Shown here: positions 7,602 through 16,061 of the stretch, piece after piece
Layout: every line of letters starts with the position of its first letter
Numbering within the stretch: position 1 is the stretch's first letter
Assembly: GCA_029884035.1 (NCBI GenBank)
Contig: JAOUIM010000017.1
Location: 1-20,489 of the forward strand
Source of the DNA: Aquincola sp.
GTDB lineage: Bacteria > Pseudomonadota > Gammaproteobacteria > Burkholderiales > Burkholderiaceae_C
DNA: 20,489 nt
Reading direction: 5' to 3'
Notes under the pieces: generated by a model
Databases searched by the model: none
What the model was told of the DNA's origin: nothing
Seen by the model: only the letters and a program-made list of their open reading frames with translations
Position numbers and translations under genes: made by a program

Positions 7602-7993
7602 TCGGCGCGTCCGCCCCGCCGGCGACGCGGTGCAGCTGGCCTGCCCGTGGTTTCACCCTGGTCGAGGTACTCGTTGCGCTGGCCATCGTCGCCGTCACGC
7701 TAGGGGCGGGATTCAAGGCGGCCGGGGCACTGACGGACAACGCCGAGCGCCTGGCCGACGTCAGCGCCGCGCAGTGGTGCGCCGACAACCAGCTCACCGA
7801 GCTCAAGCTCGCCAAGCAATTCCCTGGCGTGGGCGACAGCGATTTCGCCTGCGAGCAGCTGGGCCGGGCGTACCGCGGCACGCTCGTCGTGCGGCCGACG
7901 CCGAACCCGAACTTCCGGCGCGTCGACGCCAACATTGCCGATGACGCGGGCCATCCTGTGCTGACCCTCTCGACGGTGCTGCCGCGCTACTGA
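7598..7993 (+). CDS. gspI: Type II secretion minor pseudopilin GspI
   Basis: A minor pseudopilin; in studied systems it nucleates the I-J-K tip complex. The 131-residue product begins at GTG, whose last bases form the gspH stop (GTGA overlap). The frame is open upstream inside gspH, but this start gives an 18-residue leader ending ARG, cleaved before FTLVEVLVALAIVAVTLGAG with Glu at mature +5. The downstream AAQWCADNQLTELKL and the Cys pair (C in QWCADN and C in DFACEQL) fit the GspI family. Confidence 0.93.
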   Translation: MIGASAPPATRCSWPARGFTLVEVLVALAIVAVTLGAGFKAAGALTDNAERLADVSAAQWCADNQLTELKLAKQFPGVGDSDFACEQLGRAYRGTLVVRPTPNPNFRRVDANIADDAGHPVLTLSTVLPRY

Positions 7994-7996
7994 GCG

Positions 7997-8635
7997 ATGA
8001 GCATCGGGCGTCGCGGTTTCACCCTCGTCGAGGTGCTTGTGGCCCTGACGCTGATGGCCGTGCTAGCCAGCATGTCGTGGCAAGGCATTGCCAGCGTCGC
8101 CGACGCGAAGCGCGCCAGCGACGAGCGCGTCAATGCGACGCTGCGCATCGGCACCGTGCTGGCCCAGTGGGAACAGGACCTGGGGCAACTGCACGACACG
8201 GCGCTGGTCCCCGCACTGGCCTTCGATGGCATGACGCTGCGACTCGTGCGGCGCCAGGCCGACGGCCTGCAGGTCGTCGCCTGGGCGCTGCGAGACGGCC
8301 GCTGGATGCGCTGGGCTTCCCCGTTGGTCTCGCGTGCAGCGGCGCTGCAAGACACGTGGCTGGCCAGCTATCAGCTGCTCGGCAACGAGCCCGAGCAACT
8401 GCTGCTGCTCGACAACGTCGCCGCCTGGCAGATCTACTTCTATCGTGGCAATGCCTGGACCAATGCCCAGTCGAGCGCCGACCTGCGTCCCAACGCCGCG
8501 GCCCCCGCCCCCGGGGCGCCGAGGGCGCAGCTGCCGACGGGGGTGCGCGTGGTGCTCACGATGCAAGGTAGTGCTGAGGGCGTGCCGCCACAGACCCTGA
8601 CGCGCGACCTGTTGCTCGCGCCGCAACTGCCGTGA
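7997..8635 (+). CDS. gspJ: Type II secretion minor pseudopilin GspJ
   Basis: A 212-residue minor pseudopilin with a very short 7-residue leader (MSIGRRG) cleaved before FTLVEVLVALTLMAVLASMSW, with Glu at mature +5. GspJ features include the helix VNATLRIGTVLAQWEQDLGQL, the DGMTLRLVRRQADGLQVVAWAL strand pair (interrupted here for brevity) and LLLLDNVAAWQIYFY. It starts 3 nt after the gspI stop, and its own stop overlaps the gspK GTG start by 4 nt. GspJ partners GspI and GspK in the pseudopilus tip. Confidence 0.94.
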   Translation: MSIGRRGFTLVEVLVALTLMAVLASMSWQGIASVADAKRASDERVNATLRIGTVLAQWEQDLGQLHDTALVPALAFDGMTLRLVRRQADGLQVVAWALRDGRWMRWASPLVSRAAALQDTWLASYQLLGNEPEQLLLLDNVAAWQIYFYRGNAWTNAQSSADLRPNAAAPAPGAPRAQLPTGVRVVLTMQGSAEGVPPQTLTRDLLLAPQLP

Positions 8636-9690
8636 CCGCGGTCCGCCGCTCGTCCGTGACCCGCGGGGCTGCTGGGTCGCAGCCCGCTGCGGGTGTTTCC
8701 CAATTGGGTGGCCCGGGACGGGCCGGCACGGGCTTGCAACGTGCCGGTCAGCGCGGTGCCGCGCTGTTGCTGGCGCTGCTGATTCTCACGATGGTCGCGA
8801 CGCTGGCCGCTGGCATGGTCTGGCAGCAGTGGCGCGCGATCCAGATCGAGTCGGCCGAACGGGCACGCACGCAGGCGGCGTGGATCCTCTCGGGCGCACT
8901 CGACTGGGCACGCCTGATCCTGCGAGAAGACGCCCGCACGGGCGGTGCGGACCACCTCGGCGAGCCGTGGGCAGTGCCTCTGGCCGAGGCGCGGCTGTCG
9001 TCCTTCCTCGCGGCCGACCGCGACAACAACAGCATGGCGGAAAACGACTCGCTCGACGCGTTCCTCTCGGGCTCGATCGTCGACGCGCAATCGCGCTGGA
9101 ACCTTCGCCGGCTGATCGACGGCAACGGCAAGGTGGTTCCGGCCGAACTGCGCGTCCTGCAGCGCCTGTGCGACCAGGGCGGCGCACCGGGGGACAGCGC
9201 CGACCGGATCGCCACGGCGCTCGCCAAGGCCTGGGGGCCGCCGGGGGCCAGCCGCGACGACGCGGCCATCGCGCCACAACGGCTGTCCCAGCTGGCCTGG
9301 CTGGGCATCGACGCCGACACGATCGGCCGCATCGAGCCCTGGGTGACGCTGCTGCCCGGGGCCGACGCGCGCGTCAACATCAACACCGCACCGGCCGAGG
9401 TGATCGCTGCCGCAGTGGACGGCATGACCCTGGGCAGCGCGCAGCGTCTGGTCCAGGAGCGCCAGAACCAGGTGTTCAAAGACGTCGCTACCCCGCCGGC
9501 GCGGAGCTATTTTCCAGAGGCGCCCGAGACCCCCCTCAACGGGCTCGGTGTGTCGAGTCGCTTCTTCATCGTCCAGGGACGCCTGCGACTGGGCGAACGC
9601 GTGCTCGAGGAGCGTTCACTCGTCGAACGGCGCCAGCTCGAGGTGGTCGTGCTTCAGCGCGAGCGTCTGAGCCTGCGCGATGGCACGTGA
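8632..9690 (+). CDS. gspK: Type II secretion minor pseudopilin GspK
   Basis: GspK is the large pseudopilin that caps the pseudopilus. The 352-residue product has the membrane helix AALLLALLILTMVATLAAGM after RAGQRG. As in other GspK proteins, the mature +5 residue is not Glu (Leu here). The large periplasmic domain has the family's SIVDAQSRWNLRRL, helix-hairpin-helix-like VNINTAPAEVIAAAV and SRFFIVQGRLRLGERV. The GTG at 8632 overlaps the gspJ stop (GTGA) but implies a 42-residue Gly/Ala/Arg-rich leader. An in-frame TTG at 8734 would give an ordinary 8-residue leader (LQRAGQRG). The true start is therefore open. gspL follows after an unusually long 130-nt gap. Confidence 0.93.
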   Translation: MTAVRRSSVTRGAAGSQPAAGVSQLGGPGRAGTGLQRAGQRGAALLLALLILTMVATLAAGMVWQQWRAIQIESAERARTQAAWILSGALDWARLILREDARTGGADHLGEPWAVPLAEARLSSFLAADRDNNSMAENDSLDAFLSGSIVDAQSRWNLRRLIDGNGKVVPAELRVLQRLCDQGGAPGDSADRIATALAKAWGPPGASRDDAAIAPQRLSQLAWLGIDADTIGRIEPWVTLLPGADARVNINTAPAEVIAAAVDGMTLGSAQRLVQERQNQVFKDVATPPARSYFPEAPETPLNGLGVSSRFFIVQGRLRLGERVLEERSLVERRQLEVVVLQRERLSLRDGT

Positions 9691-9721
9691 ACATCTGCGC
9701 TGCGCCCGCATTTCCACACAT

Positions 9722-9742
9722 GACCCCACTGACGACCCCACT
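9722..9742 (+). repeat. Short tandem direct repeat in the gspK-gspL gap
   Basis: GACCCCACT occurs twice (9722-9730 and 9734-9742), separated by GAC, so the two copies lie 12 nt apart. The second copy runs into a CTACACT box (TACACT at 9742-9747) that looks like a -10 element. The repeat could be an operator or chance. It matches no regulator site I know. Confidence 0.4.
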
Positions 9743-9747
9743 ACACT
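9742..9747 (+). promoter_or_regulatory. Possible internal -10 box before gspL (TACACT)
   Basis: TACACT is the same hexamer as before the CobT-family gene and lies in the largest gap of the gsp operon. No convincing -35 is present at 16-18 nt. If active, it would give a second transcript covering gspL to gspF with a leader of about 65 nt. Confidence 0.25.
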
Positions 9748-9769
9748 GGCGGCACGGCTGAACCCCGGA

Positions 9770-9785
9770 CCGCGCGTTGGCGCGG
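9770..9785 (+). other. Small hairpin upstream of gspL
   Basis: CCGCGC-GTTG-GCGCGG can form a 6-bp all-GC stem with a 4-nt loop, 35 nt before the gspL ATG. There is no U-tract, so it is not an intrinsic terminator. It could stabilise or process the operon mRNA. Confidence 0.35.
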
Positions 9786-9820
9786 CCCGATGTTGGCGCT
9801 AGCCTCTCATCGCCCCGAAC

Positions 9821-11065
9821 ATGTCCACGCTCGTCATCCAGTTGCCCTCGCGCGCCCGCCTGGCCGGCGGCGATGCACGCACGCCCCCACGCGACGACGC
9901 GACCGAGTTTGCCTACGTGCTGACACCCGACGGCATCAACATCACGCGTCAGGGCCGCACGACGCCGGCCCTGATGCCCAAGGCGGACAGTGCAGTCGTC
10001 GTGCTGGCCGAGCAGGACGTGAGCTGGCACCTGGTCACCGTGCCCAAAGCGCCGGCCGCGCGGCTGCGTGCGGCGATCGCCGGCCTGCTTGAGGAGCAGT
10101 TGCTCGAGGAACCCGATGTGCTGCACTTTGCGCTCGCCCCGGGGACCGCGGCCGGCCGGCGCGGCTTCGTGGCGGTCATGGACAAGGCCTGGCTCAGGGG
10201 TCACTTGTCCGCCCTGGACAAGGCCGGGATTGCCGTCGAGCGCGCAGTGCCCATGGCCTGGCCCGAGGACACCCCGCTGGGCCATTTTGGCGCCCCGTTC
10301 GGCGACGATGCGGGAGCCCCGATGCAGGTGACGTGGTCCGACGCGAAGGGGGTGATCTGTGTCGGCGTGAACGGCGCGCTAGCGCGTCAGATGCTGCCAC
10401 AGTGGGCCTCCCAGCCCGCGCGCTGGACCGCACACCCGGCGGTGGCCGCGCCGGCCGAGCGCTGGCTCGGCGGCAGCGTGCTGGTTCAGGGCGACGACCA
10501 GCGTGCGCTGCAGGCGATGCGCTCGCTATGGAACCTGCTGCAGTTCGACCTCGCGGCCAAGAATCGGGGCGCGGTGGCGTTTCGCGACGCGATGCGGCGA
10601 TGGCGCAGCAGCAGTTGGCGCCCGGTACGTTGGGGCCTTGCGGGCCTGGTCGCAGTACAGGTACTGGGCCTGAACCTTTGGGCCTGGCATCAGGAACGCC
10701 AGGTCGGCGCCAAGCGTGAAGCCATGGTCAGCCTGCTGCGCAGCACACACCCGCAGGTCCGCGCCGTGCTCGATGCGCCGGCGCAGATGCAGAAGGAGAC
10801 CGACCTGCTGCGAACCGCCGCAGGCCGCAGCGGTGATGGCGACCTCGATACGCTGCTCGGCGTGGCCGCCTCGGCCTGGCCCGAGGGCCAACCGCCCTTG
10901 CAGACGATGAAGTACGACGGCACCCGCCTGTCCTTTTCCAGCAGCGGCTGGAGTGAGGCGCAGGTCGGGCAGTTTCGCAGCCAGCTCGGTGCGAGCGACT
11001 GGAGCGTGACCCAAGATGGTGGCACCCTGACTCTGGCGCGAGCCAGCGGGGCGAGAAGATCATGA
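9821..11065 (+). CDS. gspL: Type II secretion platform protein GspL
   Basis: GspL is the inner-membrane protein that anchors the ATPase GspE and contacts GspM. The 414-residue product has an actin-like cytoplasmic domain (about 1-265; VVVLAEQDVSWHLVTVPKAP, GLLEEQLLEEPDVLHFAL), one membrane segment (about 271-289, WGLAGLVAVQVLGLNLWAW) and a ferredoxin-like periplasmic domain (about 330-414; LQTMKYDGTRLSFSSSGWS). Length and layout are normal for the family. The ATG at 9821 has no Shine-Dalgarno. The stop overlaps the gspM ATG (ATGA). Confidence 0.94.
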   Translation: MSTLVIQLPSRARLAGGDARTPPRDDATEFAYVLTPDGINITRQGRTTPALMPKADSAVVVLAEQDVSWHLVTVPKAPAARLRAAIAGLLEEQLLEEPDVLHFALAPGTAAGRRGFVAVMDKAWLRGHLSALDKAGIAVERAVPMAWPEDTPLGHFGAPFGDDAGAPMQVTWSDAKGVICVGVNGALARQMLPQWASQPARWTAHPAVAAPAERWLGGSVLVQGDDQRALQAMRSLWNLLQFDLAAKNRGAVAFRDAMRRWRSSSWRPVRWGLAGLVAVQVLGLNLWAWHQERQVGAKREAMVSLLRSTHPQVRAVLDAPAQMQKETDLLRTAAGRSGDGDLDTLLGVAASAWPEGQPPLQTMKYDGTRLSFSSSGWSEAQVGQFRSQLGASDWSVTQDGGTLTLARASGARRS

Positions 11066-11595
11066 GTGCTGCGGGCACGACGAGCGCGGGATCTGCTGCG
11101 GGCGAGGGGCTCCGCGCGGCGCTCGCGCCGTTGCGAGCACGCTGGCAGGCGCTGGGAGCGCGGGAGCGGCGGCTCGTCACGGTAATGGCCTGGGTCCTCG
11201 GTCTGACTTTGCTGTGGCTGGTGGCCGTGGCACCGGCATGGCGCATCGTCGCCGGTGCGCCTGCGCGACTCGATGAACTGGACGCTCAGCTGCTGCAAAT
11301 GCAGCGCCTGGCCGGCGAAGTGCGCACCTTGCGCGGCGCGCCCGCGGTGGGCGGTGTGCAGGCGCAGGCGGCAGTGAAGGGGGCGACCGACGCCCTGGGC
11401 GGCGCCGCCCGCCTCACGCTCGGCGGCGACCGCGCCACCGTCGTCTTCACCAATGTGAGTGGCACGCAACTGCGCGAGTGGCTTGCCGAAGTTCGCGGCG
11501 CCGGCCGCGCGCGCGCGGTCGAAGCCAACCTGACGCGAGGACCCCAAGGCTACAGCGGCACCGTCGTTCTCGCGCTGTCCGGGAGCAACCCATGA
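11062..11595 (+). CDS. gspM: Type II secretion platform protein GspM
   Basis: A 177-residue inner-membrane protein with a short cytoplasmic N-terminus, a single membrane segment (about 38-60, LVTVMAWVLGLTLLWLVAV) and a periplasmic ferredoxin-like domain (about 95-175; ARLTLGGDRATVVFTNV, LREWLAEVRGAG). The preceding ARWQALGARERRL is the typical GspM juxtamembrane stretch. In the family it stabilises GspL and the platform. The start overlaps the gspL stop by 4 nt (ATGA), and its stop overlaps the gspN ATG the same way, consistent with translational coupling. Confidence 0.93.
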   Translation: MSAAGTTSAGSAAGEGLRAALAPLRARWQALGARERRLVTVMAWVLGLTLLWLVAVAPAWRIVAGAPARLDELDAQLLQMQRLAGEVRTLRGAPAVGGVQAQAAVKGATDALGGAARLTLGGDRATVVFTNVSGTQLREWLAEVRGAGRARAVEANLTRGPQGYSGTVVLALSGSNP

Positions 11596-12479
11596 TCGGC
11601 GCTCTGCGCCTTCGCCGCACACCCGCGCGTTTCGCCCGCACCGGATTCGCCGAAACCACGCTGGCCGAACTGGCATGGCAACGCACCCGCACGTCGGCCC
11701 ACCGCTGGGCCGCCGCTGGCGCGGTGGTGGGCGGCGTGGTGGCGCTGGTGGCGTTCATTCCGGCGGGCTGGATGGCCAACGCTGTCGCTTCGGCCAGCGG
11801 CGGTCGCGTGTTGCTCACCGACGCACGCGGGACCCTGTGGCGCGGAAGCGCCCTGCCGGTGTTGACCGGCGGCGAGGGCAGCCGCGACGCGGCCGCGCTG
11901 CCCGACCGACTGGACTGGCGCCTGGGCTTCGCCGGGCTCACGCCGGAACTGCGATTGCGCCAGGCCTGCTGCCTGCGCGGTGAGGTTCGCTTGCAGGTCC
12001 GCCCCGGTTGGGGACGCTACACGCTTCAGGTCAAGCCCAGTCAGGGCACGACGCTCGGCCAATGGCCGGCAGCGCTCCTGACGGGCCTGGGGACGCCGTG
12101 GAACACGATGCAGATGGGCGGCACGCTGCGATTGACCTCGCCCGGCCTGACGATCGAATCGGTGCAGGGCCGCATGCGATTCACGGGCGACGCCGCGCTC
12201 GACATCGCCCATGCCTCATCGCGCGTGTCGACGCTCGAGACGCTCGGCAGCTACCGCTTCACGCTGCGCGGCGATGCAGCCAGCCCGGACGCCGCGCGAT
12301 TGGACCTTGTCACCCTCGACGGTGCGTTGCGTCTGTCTGGCAGCGGCCAGTGGTCGGCCAGCGGCCTGCGCTTCCGCGGCGAGGCGACCGCCGCCGAAGG
12401 CAGCGAGCCTGCGTTGAACAACCTGCTGAACATCATCGGCCGGCGCCAGGGTGCGCGCTCGGTCATTTCGATCGGATGA
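11592..12479 (+). CDS. gspN: Type II secretion accessory protein GspN
   Basis: A 295-residue protein with one N-terminal membrane segment (about 39-58, WAAAGAVVGGVVALVAFIP) and a beta-rich periplasmic region with GRVLLTDARGTLWRGSA, LRLTSPGLTIESVQGRM and LRLSGSGQWSASGLRF, the repeated strand pattern seen in GspN. The stretch before the membrane segment (about 38 residues) is longer than in shorter family members. GspN is present in only some T2SS, and its role is not well defined. The ATG overlaps the gspM stop by 4 nt. A frame open upstream within gspM is ignored. Confidence 0.9.
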   Translation: MIGALRLRRTPARFARTGFAETTLAELAWQRTRTSAHRWAAAGAVVGGVVALVAFIPAGWMANAVASASGGRVLLTDARGTLWRGSALPVLTGGEGSRDAAALPDRLDWRLGFAGLTPELRLRQACCLRGEVRLQVRPGWGRYTLQVKPSQGTTLGQWPAALLTGLGTPWNTMQMGGTLRLTSPGLTIESVQGRMRFTGDAALDIAHASSRVSTLETLGSYRFTLRGDAASPDAARLDLVTLDGALRLSGSGQWSASGLRFRGEATAAEGSEPALNNLLNIIGRRQGARSVISIG

Positions 12480-14629
12480 ACATGAAGCGACGACCCTCCT
12501 CTCCCGCCCTGTTGCCGATCGCACTTACGGCACTTGCGCTCGCGCTGCCCCTGCCGGCCTTGGCGCAGCAGACTGCTGCGGGCAAGCCTGCGGCGGCTCC
12601 CCGGGCATCGACGGCAGCGGGCGCACGCGTGACGCTGAACTTCGTCAATGCCGACATCGAGGCGGTGACGCGCGCGATGGGCGCGATGCTCGATCGCCAG
12701 TTCATCGTCGACCCGCGCGTCAAGGGCACGATTACGGTCTATAGCGAAACGCCGTTGACGGTTCGCGATGCGTATTTCAACTACCTGGCAGCGCTGCGTG
12801 GCCTGGGTTTCACCGTGGTCGAGAACGCCGGCCTGCTCAAGGTGGTGCCCGAGGCCGACGCGAAGCTGCAAGCCGGCACGGTGTCGATCGGCGACGTCAA
12901 CCGCCGCGGCGACCAGATCGTCACGCAGATCTTCCGGCTCGACCACGAGAACCCGAACAACCTGGTGGCGATCCTGCGGCCGCTCATCAGCCCGAACAAC
13001 ACCATCAATGCGAACCCGGGCACGAGCTCGCTGGTCATCACCGACTACGCCGACAACCTGGCGCGGCTGGGCAAGATCATCGCCGCGCTCGACCAGCCCT
13101 CGGCGAGTGACATCGAGGTCGTGCCGCTGCAGCATGGCGTGGCTGCCGACCTCGCGCCCTTGGTCCAGCGGTTGGCCGATGGCTCCGGCCCGTCCGCGCC
13201 GGGCGTGCCGGGCGCCGCCACTGCCGCGGTCGCCGTGATTGCCGACTCGCGCAGCAACGCGCTCATCGTGCGCTCGGCCAACCCGGCGCGACAAGCCCAG
13301 GTGCGCTCGATCATCGACAAGCTCGACCGGCCGACGCAAGGCGGTGGCCCGGCCGGTACCGTGTGGGTCGTTCACCTGAAGAACGCAGAGGCCACGAAGA
13401 TGGCTCAGGTGCTGCGCGCGGCGTTTCCGGTGGGCTCGGGCAGCGGGGGTGGAGGTGGCGCCGCCCCGGTGGCCGCCGCGCCGGCTGTCGCGGCGAATGC
13501 ACAGGGCGCCGGCGCCTCGCCCGCCACCGCGCCGATCCAGGCCTCGGCGGGGCCGTCGACCGGCGGTTTCGTCCAGGCGGACCCCTCGACCAACTCGCTG
13601 GTCATCACCGCGCCCGAGCCTTTGTATCGCCAGGTCCGCGCGATGATCGAGCAGCTCGACACACGGCGCGCGCAGATCTACATCGAGAGCCTGATCGTCG
13701 AAGTCTCCGGCGACAACCTGGCCGAGTTCGGCATCCAGTGGCAGGGACTCAACGGCCAGAAGGGCGACAAGAACATCGTCGGTGCAGGCACGAACTTCTC
13801 AGGCGCAGCCAACATCATCAACCTGTCGGCCGCCGTCGCGCAGGGACGCGCGGGCGCGGGCAGCGTCGACCTGAGCGGCCTGGGCGGCCTGAACATCGGG
13901 GTGCTGCGCGACTTCGGCGGTTTTTACGGTGTCGCCGCGATCGCGCGCCTGCTGCAGACGCAGACCAACGTGAACATCCTGTCGACGCCCAACCTGATCA
14001 CGGTGGACAACGAAGAGGCCAAGATCGTCGTCGGCCGCAACGTGCCCTTCATCACCGGCCAGTTCACCAGCACCGGCACCGGCACCACCAATCCGTTCCA
14101 GACGATCGAGCGCAAGGACGTGGGCATCACGTTGCGCATCAAGCCGCAGATCGGCGAGAGCGGGACCGTGCGGCTGGCGATCTTCCAGGAGAGCTCGGAC
14201 GTCATCACGCAGGCCACCGGCACCGGCAACACCGGGCCGACGACGAGCAAGCGCTCGATCGAGTCGAACGTGATCGTCGACGACGGCACGATCCTCGTCC
14301 TGGGCGGGCTGATCGAGGACCGCTTCGAGGACACCAAGAACAAGGTGCCCCTGCTGGGTGACATCCCTGTCCTGGGCGCGCTCTTCCGCAGCGAAACGCG
14401 ATCGCGCAAGCGCACCAACCTGATGGTCTTCCTGCGCCCGGTGGTGATGCGCTCCGCCGACGACGCGAACAAGCTGTCGCTCGATCGCTACGACCTGATC
14501 CGCGCCCAACAGAAGGACGCGCAGCCCTCGTCGAATCCCGTGTTGCCGGTCGGTGACGCGCCGATCCTGCCGCCGCAGCGCGCACCACAGCTCGCTGAGC
14601 CCGCCTCGGCGCCGGCCAAGACAAACTGA
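12476..14629 (+). CDS. gspD: Type II secretion outer-membrane secretin GspD
   Basis: GspD forms the multimeric outer-membrane channel. The 717-residue product has a signal peptide ending LPLPALA|QQ (about residue 30), then N0 (about 51-130; NFVNADIEAVTRAMG, FIVDPRVKGTITVYS), N1 (147-208), N2 (213-285) and N3 (296-395). N3 is interrupted by a Gly/Ala/Pro-rich loop at about 320-362. The secretin core (about 400-660) includes TNVNILSTPNLITVDNEEA and VPLLGDIPVLGALFRS. A short Pro-rich tail lacks an obvious pilotin-binding domain. ATG 12476 overlaps the gspN stop. ATG 12482 (MKRRPSS) is an equally good start. The frame open further upstream lies within gspN. Confidence 0.97.
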   Translation: MNMKRRPSSPALLPIALTALALALPLPALAQQTAAGKPAAAPRASTAAGARVTLNFVNADIEAVTRAMGAMLDRQFIVDPRVKGTITVYSETPLTVRDAYFNYLAALRGLGFTVVENAGLLKVVPEADAKLQAGTVSIGDVNRRGDQIVTQIFRLDHENPNNLVAILRPLISPNNTINANPGTSSLVITDYADNLARLGKIIAALDQPSASDIEVVPLQHGVAADLAPLVQRLADGSGPSAPGVPGAATAAVAVIADSRSNALIVRSANPARQAQVRSIIDKLDRPTQGGGPAGTVWVVHLKNAEATKMAQVLRAAFPVGSGSGGGGGAAPVAAAPAVAANAQGAGASPATAPIQASAGPSTGGFVQADPSTNSLVITAPEPLYRQVRAMIEQLDTRRAQIYIESLIVEVSGDNLAEFGIQWQGLNGQKGDKNIVGAGTNFSGAANIINLSAAVAQGRAGAGSVDLSGLGGLNIGVLRDFGGFYGVAAIARLLQTQTNVNILSTPNLITVDNEEAKIVVGRNVPFITGQFTSTGTGTTNPFQTIERKDVGITLRIKPQIGESGTVRLAIFQESSDVITQATGTGNTGPTTSKRSIESNVIVDDGTILVLGGLIEDRFEDTKNKVPLLGDIPVLGALFRSETRSRKRTNLMVFLRPVVMRSADDANKLSLDRYDLIRAQQKDAQPSSNPVLPVGDAPILPPQRAPQLAEPASAPAKTN

Positions 14630-14637
14630 CGGACACG

Positions 14638-16059
14638 ATGGCCGCCCGACACCCTCTGCCCTACGCCTTCGCCAAGGCCCACACCCTGCTGCTCGAGGAC
14701 GACGGCCAGCAGCTGACACTGTGGGCCGGCGAGCATGCCTCGGCCACCGCGCTGTCCGAAGTACTGCGCGTCTACGACATCAAGCGGTTCGAGCGCGAGG
14801 CCGTCGGCACGCTGGCGCAGCGGATCGCCTCGGCCTACGCCGGCGGCGAGGGCAGCGCTGCTGCGGTGGTCGGCGAGGTCGAGAGCGCGGTCGACCTCGG
14901 CCGCATGATGCAGGACCTCCCGGCCGTGGAAGACCTGCTCGAGGCGGCCAACGACGCGCCGATCATCCGCATGCTCAACGCCCTGTTGACACAGGCGGCC
15001 AAGGATGGCGCGAGCGACATCCACATCGAACCCTACGAGCGCAACTCCTCCGTGCGCTTCCGCGTCGACGGCACGCTGCGCGAGGTCGTGCAGCCCAACC
15101 GCGCGCTGCACGCCGCGCTGATCTCGCGCCTGAAGATCATGGCCGAGCTCGACATCGCGGAAAAACGCCTGCCGCAGGACGGCCGCATCTCGCTGCGCAT
15201 CGGAGGCCGCGCGATCGATGTGCGGGTGTCGACGCTGCCGAACGCGCACGGCGAGCGAGCGGTGCTGCGCCTGCTCGACAAGGGCGAGGCCAAGTTCTCG
15301 CTCGAGTCCCTCGGCATGAGCGGCGATGTACTGACCCGGTTCAAGGCCATGGTGCAGCAGCCCCACGGCATCGTGCTGGTCACTGGCCCGACCGGCAGCG
15401 GCAAGACGACCACGCTGTACGCCGCGCTGCAGACGCTCGAGACGAGCACGACCAACGTGCTGACCGTCGAGGACCCGATCGAGTACGAACTGCCGGGCAT
15501 CGGCCAGACCCAGATCAACGCGAAGATCGACCTCACGTTCGCCAAGGCGCTGCGCTCGATCCTGCGCCAGGACCCGGACGTGATCATGATCGGCGAGATC
15601 CGTGACTTCGAGACCGCGCAGATCGCGATCCAGGCGTCGCTCACCGGCCACCTCGTGCTGGCCACGGTGCATACCAACGATGCGCCATCGTCGGTCACGC
15701 GGCTGATCGACATGGGCGTCGAGCCCTACCTGCTGTCAAGCTCGCTGCTCGGGGTGCTCGCGCAGCGCCTGGTGCGCAAGCTGTGCACCTCCTGCAAGCG
15801 GCGCGACGAGCGCGGGATCTGGCACCCGGTGGGCTGCGACGAGTGCGGCCGCACCGGCTACAAGGGCCGTACCGGCGTCTACGAGATGATGACTGCCGAC
15901 GACACGGTGCGCGCGCTGGTGCACAACCGCGCGGCGGAAAGCCAGCTCTTCGTGGCGGCGGAGGCGGCCGGCCTGAAGCCGATGCGCGAGGATGGCGAGC
16001 GGCTGGTTGCCGAAGGCGTCACGTCTCTCGAGGAAGTGTTGCGGGTCACCCGGGAATGA
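14638..16059 (+). CDS. gspE: Type II secretion ATPase GspE
   Basis: The cytoplasmic hexameric ATPase that powers pseudopilus assembly. The 473-residue product has an N-terminal GspL-binding region (1-100), the N2 domain (DGASDIHIEPYERNSSVRFR, 123-142) and the catalytic domain. Visible motifs are Walker A GPTGSGKTT (250-258), Asp box TVEDPIEYE (276-284), Walker B DVIMIGEIRD (314-323) and His box TGHLVLATVHTND (336-348). The zinc tetracysteine site is present as C383/C386 and C400/C403, but only 13 residues separate the two pairs, shorter than the roughly 29 usual in GspE/PilB. It starts 8 nt after gspD. A REP-like element follows before gspF. Confidence 0.97.
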   Translation: MAARHPLPYAFAKAHTLLLEDDGQQLTLWAGEHASATALSEVLRVYDIKRFEREAVGTLAQRIASAYAGGEGSAAAVVGEVESAVDLGRMMQDLPAVEDLLEAANDAPIIRMLNALLTQAAKDGASDIHIEPYERNSSVRFRVDGTLREVVQPNRALHAALISRLKIMAELDIAEKRLPQDGRISLRIGGRAIDVRVSTLPNAHGERAVLRLLDKGEAKFSLESLGMSGDVLTRFKAMVQQPHGIVLVTGPTGSGKTTTLYAALQTLETSTTNVLTVEDPIEYELPGIGQTQINAKIDLTFAKALRSILRQDPDVIMIGEIRDFETAQIAIQASLTGHLVLATVHTNDAPSSVTRLIDMGVEPYLLSSSLLGVLAQRLVRKLCTSCKRRDERGIWHPVGCDECGRTGYKGRTGVYEMMTADDTVRALVHNRAAESQLFVAAEAAGLKPMREDGERLVAEGVTSLEEVLRVTRE

Positions 16060-16061
16060 CG

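Noticed and set aside
13436..13565. Gly/Ala/Pro-rich low-complexity stretch in gspD that could suggest a frameshift or repeat expansion
   Set aside because: The frame is intact on both sides, and a flexible low-complexity loop within N3 is normal in GspD proteins.
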